64,000 bases of DNA from Sphingomonas populi (GCF_004208535.1 NZ_SGIS01000019.1:34768-98767); one strand, 5' to 3'. Shown: positions 26,709-36,081, counted from the stretch's first letter. The notes: generated from the letters alone by a model not told the origin. Translations and numbers: made by a program.

Positions 26709-28424
26709 ATGGGACTGGATAAGCCTCTCGCGTCGAACGCGCTCTCGCCGCTCGGCCTGGTCGAGCGGGTGTTCGGTATCGTGCCCAGCATCGAAACGTC
26801 CGGGCGGCTGATCGGCCTGTTGCCGATCCCGGCGATGGTGATCCGCGCCAAGTCCGGTCGAATCACGATAGACGCCACCAACATGCTGTTCGACCAGGCG
26901 GCGCTCGGATGTCCGATCGACAACGCGGCGCTGCTCGATCTGATCGGCGCCCGGATCACCGCCTTCGTGGAAAGTGATCGGCTGGAAGAGACGTTCCCGC
27001 TCCAGTTCGGCGACCGGGTCGAACGCCGCTACTTTCGGGTGGCGATGGCGCGCGTTACGCGCAATGCGGAAGGGCGCTGTCTCGTCACCTTCGTCGACCA
27101 GACCGCCGAGCTTCGCACTGAAGACAATCTGCGCCGCGCGATGTTGACCGACAGCCTGACCGGCCTTCCCAACCGCGCCGGCTTCAGCGACCTGGTCGAA
27201 CATCTGCTCGACGAAGCGCCATCGGACTTTCGCTACGCGATCATCATGCTCGATCTCGACCGGTTCAGCCGGGTGAATGCCTGCCTCGGCTCGATGTCGG
27301 GCGACGAACTGCTCATCACCGTGGCGCGGCGTCTGAAAGGTGTCTTGCGCGCGCATGACGTGCTGGCGCGCAGCGGCGGCGACGAGTTCGCGATCTTCCT
27401 GGCCGTGGAAGACGGCAACAAGGATGTCTCGCACGTCACCAAACGGGTCGCGAGTTCGCTGTCCACGCCGTTTCGGTTGTCAGGCTATGAAATCCGCGTG
27501 GCCTGCTCGGTCGGTGTCGCATTCGGGACGGCGCGGCTCGACGATCCCGAGGAATTGATCCGCCACGCGCAGTTCGCGATGAAGCGTTCCAAGGGCAGCG
27601 GCCATGCCGAGGCATACCAGCCGCAGGCGTTCGACATCGCGCGTGAGCAGTTCGGGATGGAAACGGCGCTTCGCCGTGCGATCGACCGCGGCCATTTGCG
27701 GCTCAACTACCAGCCGATCTACGATCTTGCCTCGGGGCGGCTGGTGTCGTTCGAGGCGCTCGCGCGCTGGAGGGACGAAGCGGGAGCGGAGTTCCTCCCG
27801 TCCGATTTCATCCCGGTCGCCGAGGAATCGGGGCTGATCGTACCGCTCGGCCGCTGGGCGATCGAGGAGGCGGTGCGCAGGCTCGCGGAGTGGGACGCAC
27901 GGTTCGGCGGCGATTGCGGGGTGAAGATCGCGGTCAACCTGTCGGCGATCCAGCTCCAGCGCGACAGCATCACGCCGCTGCTGCAAAGCGCGCTCACCAC
28001 GCACGGCCTGCCGGGATCGCGCTTCACGCTCGAACTCACCGAAAGCGCGCTGGTCACCGATCCCGACCGGATCGCCGGCATCATGCACGGGCTGAAGGGG
28101 CTGGGCACGACGATCGCGATGGACGATTTCGGCACCGGTTATTCGAACCTCGCCTATCTCCAGAAGCTGCCGATCGACATCCTCAAGATCGACCGCAGCT
28201 TCGTGACCGGCATGCTCGCCGATCGCGACAAGGTCGCGATCGTGCGCGCGATCCTCAGCCTCGCGCAAGCGCTCGGCATGCAGACCACCGCCGAAGGGGT
28301 CGAGACCAACGATCTCGCGCAGACGCTCGCCGCGCTCGGCTGCACCTACGGACAGGGCTTCGTCTACGCGCGACCGCTCGAAGCGGAAGACGCTTATGCG
28401 TTGCTGGAAAACCGCCGCCACTGA
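26709..28424 (+). CDS. GGDEF-EAL bifunctional cyclic-di-GMP protein
   Basis: A 571-aa protein with an N-terminal PAS-like domain (about 30-135), a GGDEF domain (about 140-300; intact SGGDEF in VLARSGGDEFAIF) and an EAL domain (about 315-560). EAL residues are all present: FEALARW, NLSAIQLQ, LELTESAL, MDDFGTGYSNLAYL, ILKIDRSF, TAEGVET, YGQGFVYARP. It could both make and break cyclic-di-GMP. No membrane segments. Its 3' end overlaps the convergent cca gene by 31 bp. Confidence 0.92.
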   Translation: MGLDKPLASNALSPLGLVERVFGIVPSIETSGRLIGLLPIPAMVIRAKSGRITIDATNMLFDQAALGCPIDNAALLDLIGARITAFVESDRLEETFPLQFGDRVERRYFRVAMARVTRNAEGRCLVTFVDQTAELRTEDNLRRAMLTDSLTGLPNRAGFSDLVEHLLDEAPSDFRYAIIMLDLDRFSRVNACLGSMSGDELLITVARRLKGVLRAHDVLARSGGDEFAIFLAVEDGNKDVSHVTKRVASSLSTPFRLSGYEIRVACSVGVAFGTARLDDPEELIRHAQFAMKRSKGSGHAEAYQPQAFDIAREQFGMETALRRAIDRGHLRLNYQPIYDLASGRLVSFEALARWRDEAGAEFLPSDFIPVAEESGLIVPLGRWAIEEAVRRLAEWDARFGGDCGVKIAVNLSAIQLQRDSITPLLQSALTTHGLPGSRFTLELTESALVTDPDRIAGIMHGLKGLGTTIAMDDFGTGYSNLAYLQKLPIDILKIDRSFVTGMLADRDKVAIVRAILSLAQALGMQTTAEGVETNDLAQTLAALGCTYGQGFVYARPLEAEDAYALLENRRH

Positions 28425-29593
28425 TCGAGCGCACTTTCGACGATCTCGTCGAGCCGGGGCTGTTCGGGAAAGCCCTCGCGCACCCATTCCGCCTCGATCG
28501 CGCGGAGCAGCCTGGCGACCTCCGGCCCCTTGCGCACGCCACGTTCGACCAGCGCGCCGCCGCTGACCGGCAACCGGGGCGGCTGCCAGCCGGCGATCGA
28601 TTCGACGTCGGCGAGCGGGCGATCCGACAGCAGCAGCCGGTCAGTGGCGAGATCGGGTCCGAGCGTATAGCCGATCGCCCGCGCGGGTACGTCCCCGGCG
28701 GGCTGGGTCGCGCTGAAGAGGCGGCGGCGATCGAGCTTGGAGAGCCTCAGCCGCGCGCCGACATCTTCGGCGATCGTCGCGTCGGCCGGCAAGAGGGCGG
28801 CGAGGCGGCGGATCGGGTTGGGCGCGGTGCCGCTATCCGCTTCGCGCGTCGCCAGCCGGGCGAGCCGGTCCGCCTCCACGATTTCGGGCAGAACGGGCCG
28901 GAAGATACCCTGCTCGATCATCAGCGCGACCGTCGGCACGGCATTGTCCGCGAGCAGCAGCTTGAGCAATTCCGCCGCGATCCGTTCACGCGAGAGCGCC
29001 ATCAGATCGTTGGCGCGCGCTCCGCACGCCGCCAGCCCTGCCGCATCGACTGTCTCGCCGAAGCGCGCATGGAAGCGGAAGAAGCGCAGGATGCGCAAAT
29101 GATCCTCGGCGATGCGCTGGAGCGGATCGCCGATGAAGCGGACACGCCGCGCGGCGAGATCCTCGACGCCGCCGAAATAATCGAACACTTCGCCAGTGAT
29201 CGGATCGGCGTAGAGTGCGTTGATCGTGAAGTCGCGGCGCGCGGCATCCTCTTCCCACGCCCGCGTGAAGGCGACGGTGGCGTGGCGGCCATCGGTCGCC
29301 ACGTCGCGGCGGAGCGTCGTCACCTCGACCGGGCTTTCGGCCAATACGGCGGTGATCGTACCGTGGGCGAGGCCGGTCGGCACCGCCTTGATGCCGCTCG
29401 CGCGGAGAAGGTCGAGCACGTCCTCGGGCGGCAATACGGTGGCGATATCGATGTCCGCGACGTCGATCCCCAGCAACGTATCGCGAACCGCGCCGCCGAC
29501 GAAGCGCGCCGCGCCCGGCCCCAGCACCGCGCACAACCGATCGAGACCCGACCGCGACCGCCATGCCGCGTCGGGCAGGATCAGCCCGCCCAT
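28394..29593 (-). CDS. cca: CCA tRNA nucleotidyltransferase
   Basis: A 399-aa class II nucleotidyltransferase. The active site is seen in ARFVGGAVRDTLLGIDVADIDIAT (G-G-x-V-R and DxD), followed by RRDFTINALYADPITGEVFD and GDPLQRIAEDHLRILRFFRFHARF, typical of CCA-adding enzymes or poly(A) polymerase-like relatives. Both tRNAs in the window already encode CCA, so the enzyme would mostly repair ends. The start is ATG 29593, 13 bp inside the NUDIX gene end. Confidence 0.93.
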   Translation of the reverse strand: MGGLILPDAAWRSRSGLDRLCAVLGPGAARFVGGAVRDTLLGIDVADIDIATVLPPEDVLDLLRASGIKAVPTGLAHGTITAVLAESPVEVTTLRRDVATDGRHATVAFTRAWEEDAARRDFTINALYADPITGEVFDYFGGVEDLAARRVRFIGDPLQRIAEDHLRILRFFRFHARFGETVDAAGLAACGARANDLMALSRERIAAELLKLLLADNAVPTVALMIEQGIFRPVLPEIVEADRLARLATREADSGTAPNPIRRLAALLPADATIAEDVGARLRLSKLDRRRLFSATQPAGDVPARAIGYTLGPDLATDRLLLSDRPLADVESIAGWQPPRLPVSGGALVERGVRKGPEVARLLRAIEAEWVREGFPEQPRLDEIVESALDQWRRFSSNA

Positions 29594-30183
29594 CGCAACC
29601 GCCGCGACAGGTTGACGATCATCGCAGCGGTCGCGCCCCAGATGCGCTGGCCGCCCCACAGGATCTCGTAATAATGCCGGTTGTGGCCCTGCCATTCGAC
29701 CGAGACTTCGAGGTGATTGCCCGAATCGAGCAGGAAATCGAGCGGCACCTCGAACACCTCGGCGACTTCGGCGGCGCTCGGCACCAGCACGAGATCGGGC
29801 GGGACCACCGCCACCACCGGCGTCACGCTGAAGCCGGTGATGGTGCGATACGGGTCGCTTTGCCCCACGACGATCACCCGCTCGCGTGGCAAGGCGATCT
29901 CTTCCTCCGCCTCACGCAAGGCGGCGGCGACGGCATCGGCATCCCCGGGATCGATCCGCCCGCCGGGGAAGGCAACCTGTCCGGCGTGGCGTTTCAACGT
30001 ATCGGTACGGCGCGTGAGGATGATGCCGGGCTGGGCGCGATCGGTGACGGGCACCAGCACCGCCGCCCGAACATCGGCGGCGGTATCGATCAACTCGCCG
30101 TCGACATGGTCGCCGGTTAGCAAGGTGGCGTCTTCGGCATGCCCGGCGACGAGAGCGAGGCGCAGCCGTTCGACCAGAGTCAT
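29581..30183 (-). CDS. NUDIX hydrolase, CoA pyrophosphatase type
   Basis: A 200-aa NUDIX protein. The NUDIX box is VAFPGGRIDPGDADAVAAAL then REAEEEIALP, and the upstream ILTRRTDTLKRHAGQ matches the extra signature of CoA/acyl-CoA pyrophosphatases (UPF0035). It starts at ATG 30183, overlapping the DUF1285 gene by 4 bp, and runs into cca. Such NUDIX-DUF1285-cca groups look co-transcribed. Confidence 0.9.
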   Translation of the reverse strand: MTLVERLRLALVAGHAEDATLLTGDHVDGELIDTAADVRAAVLVPVTDRAQPGIILTRRTDTLKRHAGQVAFPGGRIDPGDADAVAAALREAEEEIALPRERVIVVGQSDPYRTITGFSVTPVVAVVPPDLVLVPSAAEVAEVFEVPLDFLLDSGNHLEVSVEWQGHNRHYYEILWGGQRIWGATAAMIVNLSRRLRWAG

Positions 30184-30746
30184 TCGGTCGGCTCCAGCGC
30201 GAAGAACGCGCCCTTGCTCCACAGGCCCGGCGGCTCGTCGCCGGCGGCGATCGCGAGGGTGGCCAACTCGTAATAGACCGGGCGCGCGACCAACGCCTCC
30301 ATCCCGCCGCGCACGGCGAGATAGGGGCGGGGGCCATCCTCGCCGGTGGCGAATCGCAGCGGATGATCGGGGCCGGCGGTGACGAGATCGCCGGTGTTGA
30401 GCCGGAAGACGAGCGATTGTGCGTCGCCGCTCCCTTCGGCCTTCAGTTCGACCGCGACGAACGGAGCATCCTCGACCGCGATGTCGAGCTTCTCGACGGG
30501 GGTGACGAGCACATAGCTGCCATCGGCTTCGCGCCGCAGGATCGTCGAGAACAGCCGCACCATCGCCTCGCGTCCGATCGGCGAGCCCTGATGATACCAG
30601 GTGCCGTCGCGGGCGATTCGCATCTCGCTGTCGCCGCAGTGCGTCGGGTTCCACCGCTCGATCGGCGGGAGTTTCTGGTCTTCGGCGAGCCGCGCGATCT
30701 CGGCGAGCGAGAGCGCGGACAAATCGGGCATGGGGTCCATCGGCAT
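30180..30746 (-). CDS. DUF1285 domain protein
   Basis: A 188-aa protein: IERWNPTHCGDSEMRIARDG, TWYHQGSPIGREAMVRLFST, ILRREADGSYVLVTPVEKLD, matching the alphaproteobacterial DUF1285 family of unknown function. The start is ATG 30746 (30740 and 30731 are alternatives). Its conserved neighbours, NUDIX and cca, suggest a nucleotide- or RNA-related role, which is inference. Confidence 0.85.
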   Translation of the reverse strand: MPMDPMPDLSALSLAEIARLAEDQKLPPIERWNPTHCGDSEMRIARDGTWYHQGSPIGREAMVRLFSTILRREADGSYVLVTPVEKLDIAVEDAPFVAVELKAEGSGDAQSLVFRLNTGDLVTAGPDHPLRFATGEDGPRPYLAVRGGMEALVARPVYYELATLAIAAGDEPPGLWSKGAFFALEPTE

Positions 30747-30783
30747 GGTGCGGGCGGTAAGCCAGCCCGGCCGTCGCGTAAAG

Positions 30784-31296
30784 TCAGGTGAATATGCGTA
30801 TACGCGGCGCGAGCATTCCCGCAGCCTCGGGCGCGGCGCCGCGCGCGAGCAGGCGGCGCTGCTCGATCGGGCCGGGCGCGCGCCACAACGCGGTCGCGCG
30901 GGCATCGAAACCGAAGAAGCGGCCATAATATTCCGGGTCGCCGATCAGCATCAGCGGTGGCGCGCCCGATTCCTCGGCGGCACGGATCGCGTGATGGGTG
31001 AGGCTTTGCCCGACGCCTTCGCCCTGCCGCGCCGGCTCGACCGCGATCGGCCCGACCATCACCAGCGGATCGCTGCCGCCGTCGTCGCGCATCAGCCGCA
31101 CCGGCCAGCACTGGATCGTACCGATCAGCGCGCCGTCATCGACCGCCGCGAAGCTGAGCGCGGGAACGGCATGGGTGCCCTGGCGGATCAGATAGGCAGT
31201 GCGGCGGTGCCGGTCCGGCCCGAACGCACGGTCGAGCAACCGCTCGGTCGCGGTGGCATCAATCTCGGCGAGGGGAAGGATAACGATCACAGGCAT
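30784..31296 (-). CDS. GNAT N-acetyltransferase, YhbS-like
   Basis: A 170-aa GNAT protein. The acetyl-CoA binding motif lies at VGPIAVEPARQGEGVGQSLT, followed by MLIGDPEYYGRFFGFDA, typical of YhbS-like acetyltransferases. The start is ATG 31296; the open frame upstream is unsupported. The substrate is unknown. It reads into the DUF1285 gene with a 37-bp gap. Confidence 0.85.
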   Translation of the reverse strand: MPVIVILPLAEIDATATERLLDRAFGPDRHRRTAYLIRQGTHAVPALSFAAVDDGALIGTIQCWPVRLMRDDGGSDPLVMVGPIAVEPARQGEGVGQSLTHHAIRAAEESGAPPLMLIGDPEYYGRFFGFDARATALWRAPGPIEQRRLLARGAAPEAAGMLAPRIRIFT

Positions 31297-31406
31297 CGTC
31301 CGCAGCGCAGCCGGCAACGGGCGGCCGGGGCCGCGCGCTTTAACGCCGCCGCGCGCCAACGCAAGCCGAATACGCGGCGGCAGTTCCCACCGCCGCCGCA
31401 TCTGCT

Positions 31407-31814
31407 ATGGCGCGCGCACTCCAGACCTTGAGGACGCGCGCATTGGACGACCGGCTTTGCCTTGAAGTACATGATCTCGAAGTACAGGTGCTGACCGGCA
31501 TCTATTCCGAAGAAACCCACCTGCCGCAACCGCTGCGCATCTCGCTGTCGGTCGATCTCGACTGCCCCGCGCATTTCGCGCCCGGCGATCCGCTTGGTAT
31601 GTCCAAGAATTATCTCGATCTCAAACACGCCGCGACCACCGCGCTTCCCGCCGGCGTTCACTTCACGCTGATCGAGGCGGTGGCGGACCATATCGCCGAC
31701 ACCTTGTTCCTGCAGGACCAAAGGGTGCGGCGTGTTCAGGTCAAGATCGTCAAGCTCGCCATCGCCGAGGCTGACGAATCGATCGGCATCACGTTGGTTC
31801 GTCACCGGCGCTGA
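31407..31814 (+). CDS. folB: dihydroneopterin aldolase family protein
   Basis: A 135-aa FolB-like protein of folate synthesis (or the related epimerase): LCLEVHDLEVQVLTGIYSEE, QPLRISLSVDLD, NYLDLKHA and TLIEAVADHIADTLFLQDQRVRRVQVKIVK. The glutamate after HFTLIE is the usual catalytic or binding residue. The start could also lie a few codons inside (near LDDRLCLEV). Confidence 0.85.
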   Translation: MARALQTLRTRALDDRLCLEVHDLEVQVLTGIYSEETHLPQPLRISLSVDLDCPAHFAPGDPLGMSKNYLDLKHAATTALPAGVHFTLIEAVADHIADTLFLQDQRVRRVQVKIVKLAIAEADESIGITLVRHRR

Positions 31815-31832
31815 CGCACCGACGAATTGGTC

Positions 31833-32672
31833 TTACCGGTCGCACCCGCCGAGCGAATCCAGCACGACCTTATAGTCCTCGCGCGCGATCGCGGCTTCCG
31901 ACGGGTCGATCCCGGCAGTGCTGCTGTCGGGTAGCGCGGGCGGCAGGCCGCAGGCGAGGCGATACCAGAGCAAGGTGTCGTGTGCCGGCGCGGCCGCGTT
32001 GGGATCAGCGAGATCACCCATCGACGGTGACCAGCGGGGCGGTTCGCCCTGCTTGCGCACGATGTTGAGCGACATCGGGCTACCGTCTGCGGCGGTCAGG
32101 AAGATCTGCGTTTCGCCTTCACCCGGCAGCGCGCCGGGCGTGTGGAACGCATTGCCGACGCCGGTGACGGCGGGCGGCGCGCCTGTCGCAACCACTTCGG
32201 TGGTGATTTTTCGCGTGAGTGCGTCCGCCTCGGGCGACCAGTCCCGCTGCCCATCGAGCGCGACGAGCTGGATCTGGCCGGGCTGGCGAGCAGGGCGGGC
32301 GAACAGCAGCACGCGGCGTTTGCGGAGCTTGGGCATCCGCCCACGCGCATCGAGCTGAATATCGGCGACATAGCCGATCGTCGGCGGTAGCGCACCCGGC
32401 GCGCGGATCAGCGCAGCGACATCCGCCTCTATATAGACTCGCGCGTAGCCAGGCTGAACGTCGGCCGCGCCCGGCCCCTTGACCTGCGCGACGCTGCGAA
32501 TCGTCGCGTCGATGATGGTGGGAGCGGTAACAATCAGATCCGCGAATCGGGTATAGGATAAAGTCGCCATCGGCGCGTGTTCGGGCGGTGGGACCGGCTG
32601 CTGGGCATCGGCCGGGGGGCAGGATAATGCTGCGATCGCACAAAAGAGTGCGATTCTGGGAATCTTCGCCAT
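31833..32672 (-). CDS. hypothetical exported protein
   Basis: A 279-aa protein with a signal peptide (MAKIPRIALFCAIAALSCPPADAQ, cut after ADA). The mature part has no recognised domain; it includes SYTRFADLIVTAPTIIDATI, ARVYIEADVAALIRAPGALP and a cysteine pair near the C-terminus (ACGLPP, GGCDR). It converges with folB and is divergent from tonB. It is a probable periplasmic protein of unknown function. Confidence 0.75.
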   Translation of the reverse strand: MAKIPRIALFCAIAALSCPPADAQQPVPPPEHAPMATLSYTRFADLIVTAPTIIDATIRSVAQVKGPGAADVQPGYARVYIEADVAALIRAPGALPPTIGYVADIQLDARGRMPKLRKRRVLLFARPARQPGQIQLVALDGQRDWSPEADALTRKITTEVVATGAPPAVTGVGNAFHTPGALPGEGETQIFLTAADGSPMSLNIVRKQGEPPRWSPSMGDLADPNAAAPAHDTLLWYRLACGLPPALPDSSTAGIDPSEAAIAREDYKVVLDSLGGCDR

Positions 32673-32893
32673 TGTTGCTGGTTAGCCGATCGTTTCGTCT
32701 GGATACAGAAATAATTCTGCCACGGAAGCTCGCTAGAGGTTTTTCAGGGGACAAAGCGTTTGCTTCGTGGTTTTCACCGCGATACAGGTTTGGCCTGTCC
32801 AGGATACACTAGCCCACGCAAGGGCAGTTACGAGCGGGCATTACGGCACGGTACAAAGCGCCGCCGTCGTATACAGAGGAGTTTCGTTACTGA

Positions 32894-33556
32894 ATGGCTT
32901 ACGCTGATCGAGATACAAGTGGCAGCCGTATTGTCTCGATCGTGATCGTTTCGATCGTGGTCGCGGCATTCGGGTGGGCATTCGTGAACGGGCTTGCCTT
33001 CAAATATATCAAGAAGGCGCAAGAAAAGCTTAATACGTTCGACGTGGCGCCACCGCCACCGCCGCCGCCGGATAAACCGCCACCCCCGCCACCGCCAGAT
33101 CAGCCGCAGGTGCAGCCGCCTCCCGTGGTATCTCCGCCGCCGATCGTGCAGGTGCAAAGTCCGCCACCGGTGATCCAGACGGTGCAAACCCCGCCACCGG
33201 CAATCCAGATCACCCCAAGGGCCGCTCCGCCGGCACCGCCAGCGCCTCCCGCGCCGGTCGTGTCGAAGGCCGCTGGTCTGAAGGGTAATCCCGGCCAGTT
33301 CTTCGGTCCTGACGCATATCCTGCTGCGGCGCTGCGCGCCGAAGCCCAGGGGCGTGTCGTGGCCAGGCTGACCGTCGGCACCGATGGTCGTGTGACCGAC
33401 TGCGTCGTGACGACGTCGAGCGGAAACTCCGATCTCGATTCGACTACGTGCAGCATCGCCAAGCGCCGGGTGAAATATTCGCCCGCGATGGATGCATCAG
33501 GTAGTCCGATCGTCTCGACGACCACCTTGCCGGTCAAATGGGTTTTGCCTGAATAA
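32894..33556 (+). CDS. tonB: TonB energy transducer
   Basis: A 220-aa TonB. It has one N-terminal membrane helix (IVSIVIVSIVVAAFGWAFV), a long proline-rich spacer (about residues 50-125, including runs of seven prolines), and a C-terminal TonB domain (YPAAALRAEAQGRVVARLTVGTDGRVTDCVVTTSSGN). It transmits proton-motive force from ExbB/ExbD to outer-membrane receptors. AGAGGAG lies 12 bases before the ATG. It heads the exbB-exbD-exbD operon. Confidence 0.93.
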   Translation: MAYADRDTSGSRIVSIVIVSIVVAAFGWAFVNGLAFKYIKKAQEKLNTFDVAPPPPPPPDKPPPPPPPDQPQVQPPPVVSPPPIVQVQSPPPVIQTVQTPPPAIQITPRAAPPAPPAPPAPVVSKAAGLKGNPGQFFGPDAYPAAALRAEAQGRVVARLTVGTDGRVTDCVVTTSSGNSDLDSTTCSIAKRRVKYSPAMDASGSPIVSTTTLPVKWVLPE

Positions 33557-33563
33557 TCATCTT

Positions 33564-33593
33564 CCCCGGCGCGCCTGCGATTGGGCGCCGGGG
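33564..33593 (+). terminator. hairpin between tonB and exbB
   Basis: CCCCGGCGC (33564-33572) and GCGCCGGGG (33585-33593) form a 9-bp perfect stem, followed by GTTTATT. It lies 8 bp after the tonB stop and 25 bp before exbB. It could act as a partial terminator or as an mRNA-stabilising structure. Confidence 0.55.
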
Positions 33594-33617
33594 GTTTATT
33601 GAGAGGGAAGTTACCGC

Positions 33618-34376
33618 ATGCTCACCACCATTCTCGCTGCCGGGGCGACGCCGCCCGAGAACAATTTCGGCCTGATGAACTCGCTGAACGAAGGCGGCCC
33701 GGTCACCTGGACCGTCGCAGTCATCCTGACCATCTTCCTCTTCTTCACGCTCTACATCCTGTTCACCAAGCTGTTCGAGCAGCAGAAGGTCATCAACCAG
33801 GGCAAGCGCGTCGGCGCACAGTTCTGGTCCGCCAACAGCCTGCGCGAAGGCGCTGCCAAGCTCGAGAAGAACTCGGCCTATCGCCAGATCGTCGACGACG
33901 GCCTGCTCGCTCAGGAGCAGCACGGTCGCCTGACCGATCCGGTCGAAGCGCATGACTGGGTCCACGGTTCGCTCGCCCGCTCGGAAGCGGCGATCAACTC
34001 GCAGCTCGGTGGCGGTCTCGCCTTCCTCGCGACGGTCGGTTCGACCGCGCCGTTCATCGGTCTGTTCGGTACGGTGCTTGGTATCTACCGCGCACTCATC
34101 AAGATCGGTCAGGCCGGCCAGGCATCGATCGACAAGGTTGCTGGTCCGGTTGGTGAAGCGCTCATCATGACCGCCTTCGGTCTGGTCGTCGCGGTTCCCG
34201 CCGTGCTCGCGTTCAACTACCTGCAGCGCCGCAACAAGGCGATCGCCGAGAACCTCAGCGCGTTCTCGAACGACGTGCTCGGCTACATCGCATCGGACGG
34301 CGCCGTGAAGCCTTCGATCGCAGCGCGCAAGGCTCCGGTGGCTCCCGCCAAGCCCGCGACCACCGTTACCAAGTAA
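33618..34376 (+). CDS. exbB: MotA/TolQ/ExbB proton channel protein
   Basis: A 252-aa ExbB. Three membrane segments are seen: VTWTVAVILTIFLFFTLYILF, then GGGLAFLATVGSTAPFIGLFGTVLG and EALIMTAFGLVVAVPAVLAFNYL, which hold the conserved proton-channel motifs. The C-terminus ends with an Ala/Pro/Lys tail. It forms the pentameric motor around ExbD that drives TonB. Confidence 0.94.
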   Translation: MLTTILAAGATPPENNFGLMNSLNEGGPVTWTVAVILTIFLFFTLYILFTKLFEQQKVINQGKRVGAQFWSANSLREGAAKLEKNSAYRQIVDDGLLAQEQHGRLTDPVEAHDWVHGSLARSEAAINSQLGGGLAFLATVGSTAPFIGLFGTVLGIYRALIKIGQAGQASIDKVAGPVGEALIMTAFGLVVAVPAVLAFNYLQRRNKAIAENLSAFSNDVLGYIASDGAVKPSIAARKAPVAPAKPATTVTK

Positions 34377-34385
34377 GCAGCATAT

Positions 34386-34440
34386 GGGAGCCGTTCATGC
34401 GGCGGCTCCCACCCTCCGCTGCCGGAAGTTGTTCCGGCAG
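34386..34440 (+). other. two tandem hairpins between exbB and exbD
   Basis: Hairpin one is GGGAGCCG (34386-34393) with CGGCTCCC (34403-34410). Hairpin two is CTGCCGGAA (34419-34427) with TTCCGGCAG (34432-34440) and a GTTG loop. No T-run follows, so read-through into exbD is likely. They may protect the exbB mRNA 3' end or slow transcription. Confidence 0.6.
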
Positions 34441-34469
34441 TACGACTGTTGAGAATAGGATAGCCGTCC

Positions 34470-34955
34470 ATGGCGATGAGCACTGGCGCACCAACTGACA
34501 GCGATACGCCGATGTCGGACATCAACACGACGCCGCTCGTGGACGTCATGTTGGTTCTCCTCATCATCTTTCTGATCACCGTTCCGGTGGTGGTTCAGAA
34601 CATCAAGCTGAAGTTGCCGGACGTGAAATACGATCCGACGACGACCAAGCCCGAGAACGTCAGCCTGTCCGTGGTTGAGGATACCAGCGGCAACTGCGCG
34701 ATTTACTGGAACCTCACGCGCGTGACGCACGAGGAACTGCTGAAGCGTGCGGTCGACAAGCTCCAGGCCGAAGTGAAGCGGCTCGGCGGCGCTGCCAATC
34801 TGACCCCGGACGACCTGCCCGAGGCGCATATCCGCGGCGACGTGAACGTGCCCTGGAAGTGTGTCGGTGGTGCGATCTACACGATGCAGATGGCGGGCTT
34901 CGCAAAGGTCGGCTTCATTTCGCAGCCGCCACCCAACGTCGTCCCCGGCGAATGA
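34470..34955 (+). CDS. exbD: ExbD biopolymer transport protein, first copy
   Basis: A 161-aa ExbD. After a short cytoplasmic end (SDTPMSDINTTPLVDVMLVL) comes the single membrane helix with the essential aspartate in PLVDVMLVLLIIFLITVPVV, then a periplasmic domain. Compared with the second copy it has a larger loop with two cysteines (GNCAIYWN and VPWKCVGGA). Confidence 0.93.
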   Translation: MAMSTGAPTDSDTPMSDINTTPLVDVMLVLLIIFLITVPVVVQNIKLKLPDVKYDPTTTKPENVSLSVVEDTSGNCAIYWNLTRVTHEELLKRAVDKLQAEVKRLGGAANLTPDDLPEAHIRGDVNVPWKCVGGAIYTMQMAGFAKVGFISQPPPNVVPGE

Positions 34956-34998
34956 TCATTCAGGCATTTTGGGGCCGCGGTTTTAGGGAAATTTCGAT

Positions 34999-35424
34999 AT
35001 GGCAATGAGTTCTGGTCGCGGTGAAGGCGAACCGATGATGGACATCAACACGACGCCGTTGATCGACGTCATGTTGGTTCTGCTCATCATGTTCATCATC
35101 ACCATCCCGCCGCAGACGCATGCGGTGAAGGTCGATCTGCCGATCAACAGCAAGACCAACACTCCGATCGTCGATTCCGTCAAGAACAAGGTGATCGTCG
35201 ATTCGGCCGGTGTGGTTCAGTGGAACGGCAATCCGGTCGATCTCGTGACGCTCCAGCAGTATCTCGAGCAGACCAAGACGATGAACCCGGAGCCTGAGCT
35301 GCACTTCCAGCCCAACCCGGATGCAAAGTACGAGAAGGTCGATACCGTCCTTGCCGTCATCAAGCGGTCGGGCATTTCGAAGCTCGGCTTCATCGGCAAC
35401 GAGCAATATCGCAACGATTTCTGA
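34999..35424 (+). CDS. exbD: ExbD biopolymer transport protein, second copy
   Basis: A 141-aa ExbD paralogue with MDINTTPLIDVMLVLLIMFI (channel aspartate present) and the periplasmic end VDTVLAVIKRSGISKLGFIG. Two ExbD genes after exbB are common in sphingomonads and other TonB-rich bacteria. The gene ends before a strong terminator at 35451. Confidence 0.94.
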   Translation: MAMSSGRGEGEPMMDINTTPLIDVMLVLLIMFIITIPPQTHAVKVDLPINSKTNTPIVDSVKNKVIVDSAGVVQWNGNPVDLVTLQQYLEQTKTMNPEPELHFQPNPDAKYEKVDTVLAVIKRSGISKLGFIGNEQYRNDF

Positions 35425-35450
35425 TCGTTACGAGGTAACTTCCAGATTCC

Positions 35451-35479
35451 AAAGGCGGCTCTTCGGGGCCGCCTTTTTT
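35451..35479 (+). terminator. intrinsic terminator of the tonB operon
   Basis: AAAGGCGGC (35451-35459) and GCCGCCTTT (35468-35476) form the stem, with TTT continuing to 35479, 26 bases after the second exbD stop. Confidence 0.9.
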
Positions 35480-35526
35480 GTATCCGCAATTCGTGGCGAA
35501 GGATGAGCGGTGGCGGAGCCGGACGG

Positions 35527-36081
35527 TTACAGGCGCGGCAAGGTCACGCCGCGCTGGCCCATATATTTGCCGGCGCGATCGGCATAGCTCGTCTCGCACG
35601 GCTCGTTGCCGTGCAGGAACAGGAACTGGCACGCACCTTCGTTGGCGTAGATCTTGGCGGGCAGGGGCGTTGTGTTGGAAAATTCCAGCGTGACATGCCC
35701 TTCCCAACCGGGTTCGAGCGGCGTCACGTTGACGATGATGCCGCAGCGCGCATAGGTCGACTTGCCGAGGCAGATCACCAGCACGTCACGCGGCACCCGG
35801 AAATATTCGACCGTCCGCGCCAGCGCGAAGCTGTTGGGCGGGATCACGCAGACGTCAGTCTTGCGATCGACGAAGCTGTTCGCCGCGAAATCCTTGGGAT
35901 CGACGATCACGCTGTCGATGTTGGTGAAGATCTTGAACTCGTCCGAGACGCGCGCGTCATATCCGTAGGAGGAAAGGCCGTAGGAGATGCAGCCATCGCG
36001 CTTCTGCCCGTCGATGAACGGCTCGATCATGCCGGTCGAAAGCGCCTGCTCACGAATCCAGCGGTCTGACATGACGGACAT
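35527..36081 (-). CDS. dcd: dCTP deaminase
   Basis: A 184-aa dCTP deaminase, which converts dCTP to dUTP for thymidylate synthesis. Visible: [46 protein letters not shown], the active-site [42 protein letters not shown] and [14 protein letters not shown]. Monofunctional in length. M5 of the frame is an alternative start. Confidence 0.96.
   Translation of the reverse strand: MSVMSDRWIREQALSTGMIEPFIDGQKRDGCISYGLSSYGYDARVSDEFKIFTNIDSVIVDPKDFAANSFVDRKTDVCVIPPNSFALARTVEYFRVPRDVLVICLGKSTYARCGIIVNVTPLEPGWEGHVTLEFSNTTPLPAKIYANEGACQFLFLHGNEPCETSYADRAGKYMGQRGVTLPRL

Noticed and set aside
33050..33260. CRISPR-like repetition
   Set aside because: It is the proline-codon repeat of the TonB spacer, in frame, with no spacers. 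No CRISPR array was seen in the window.
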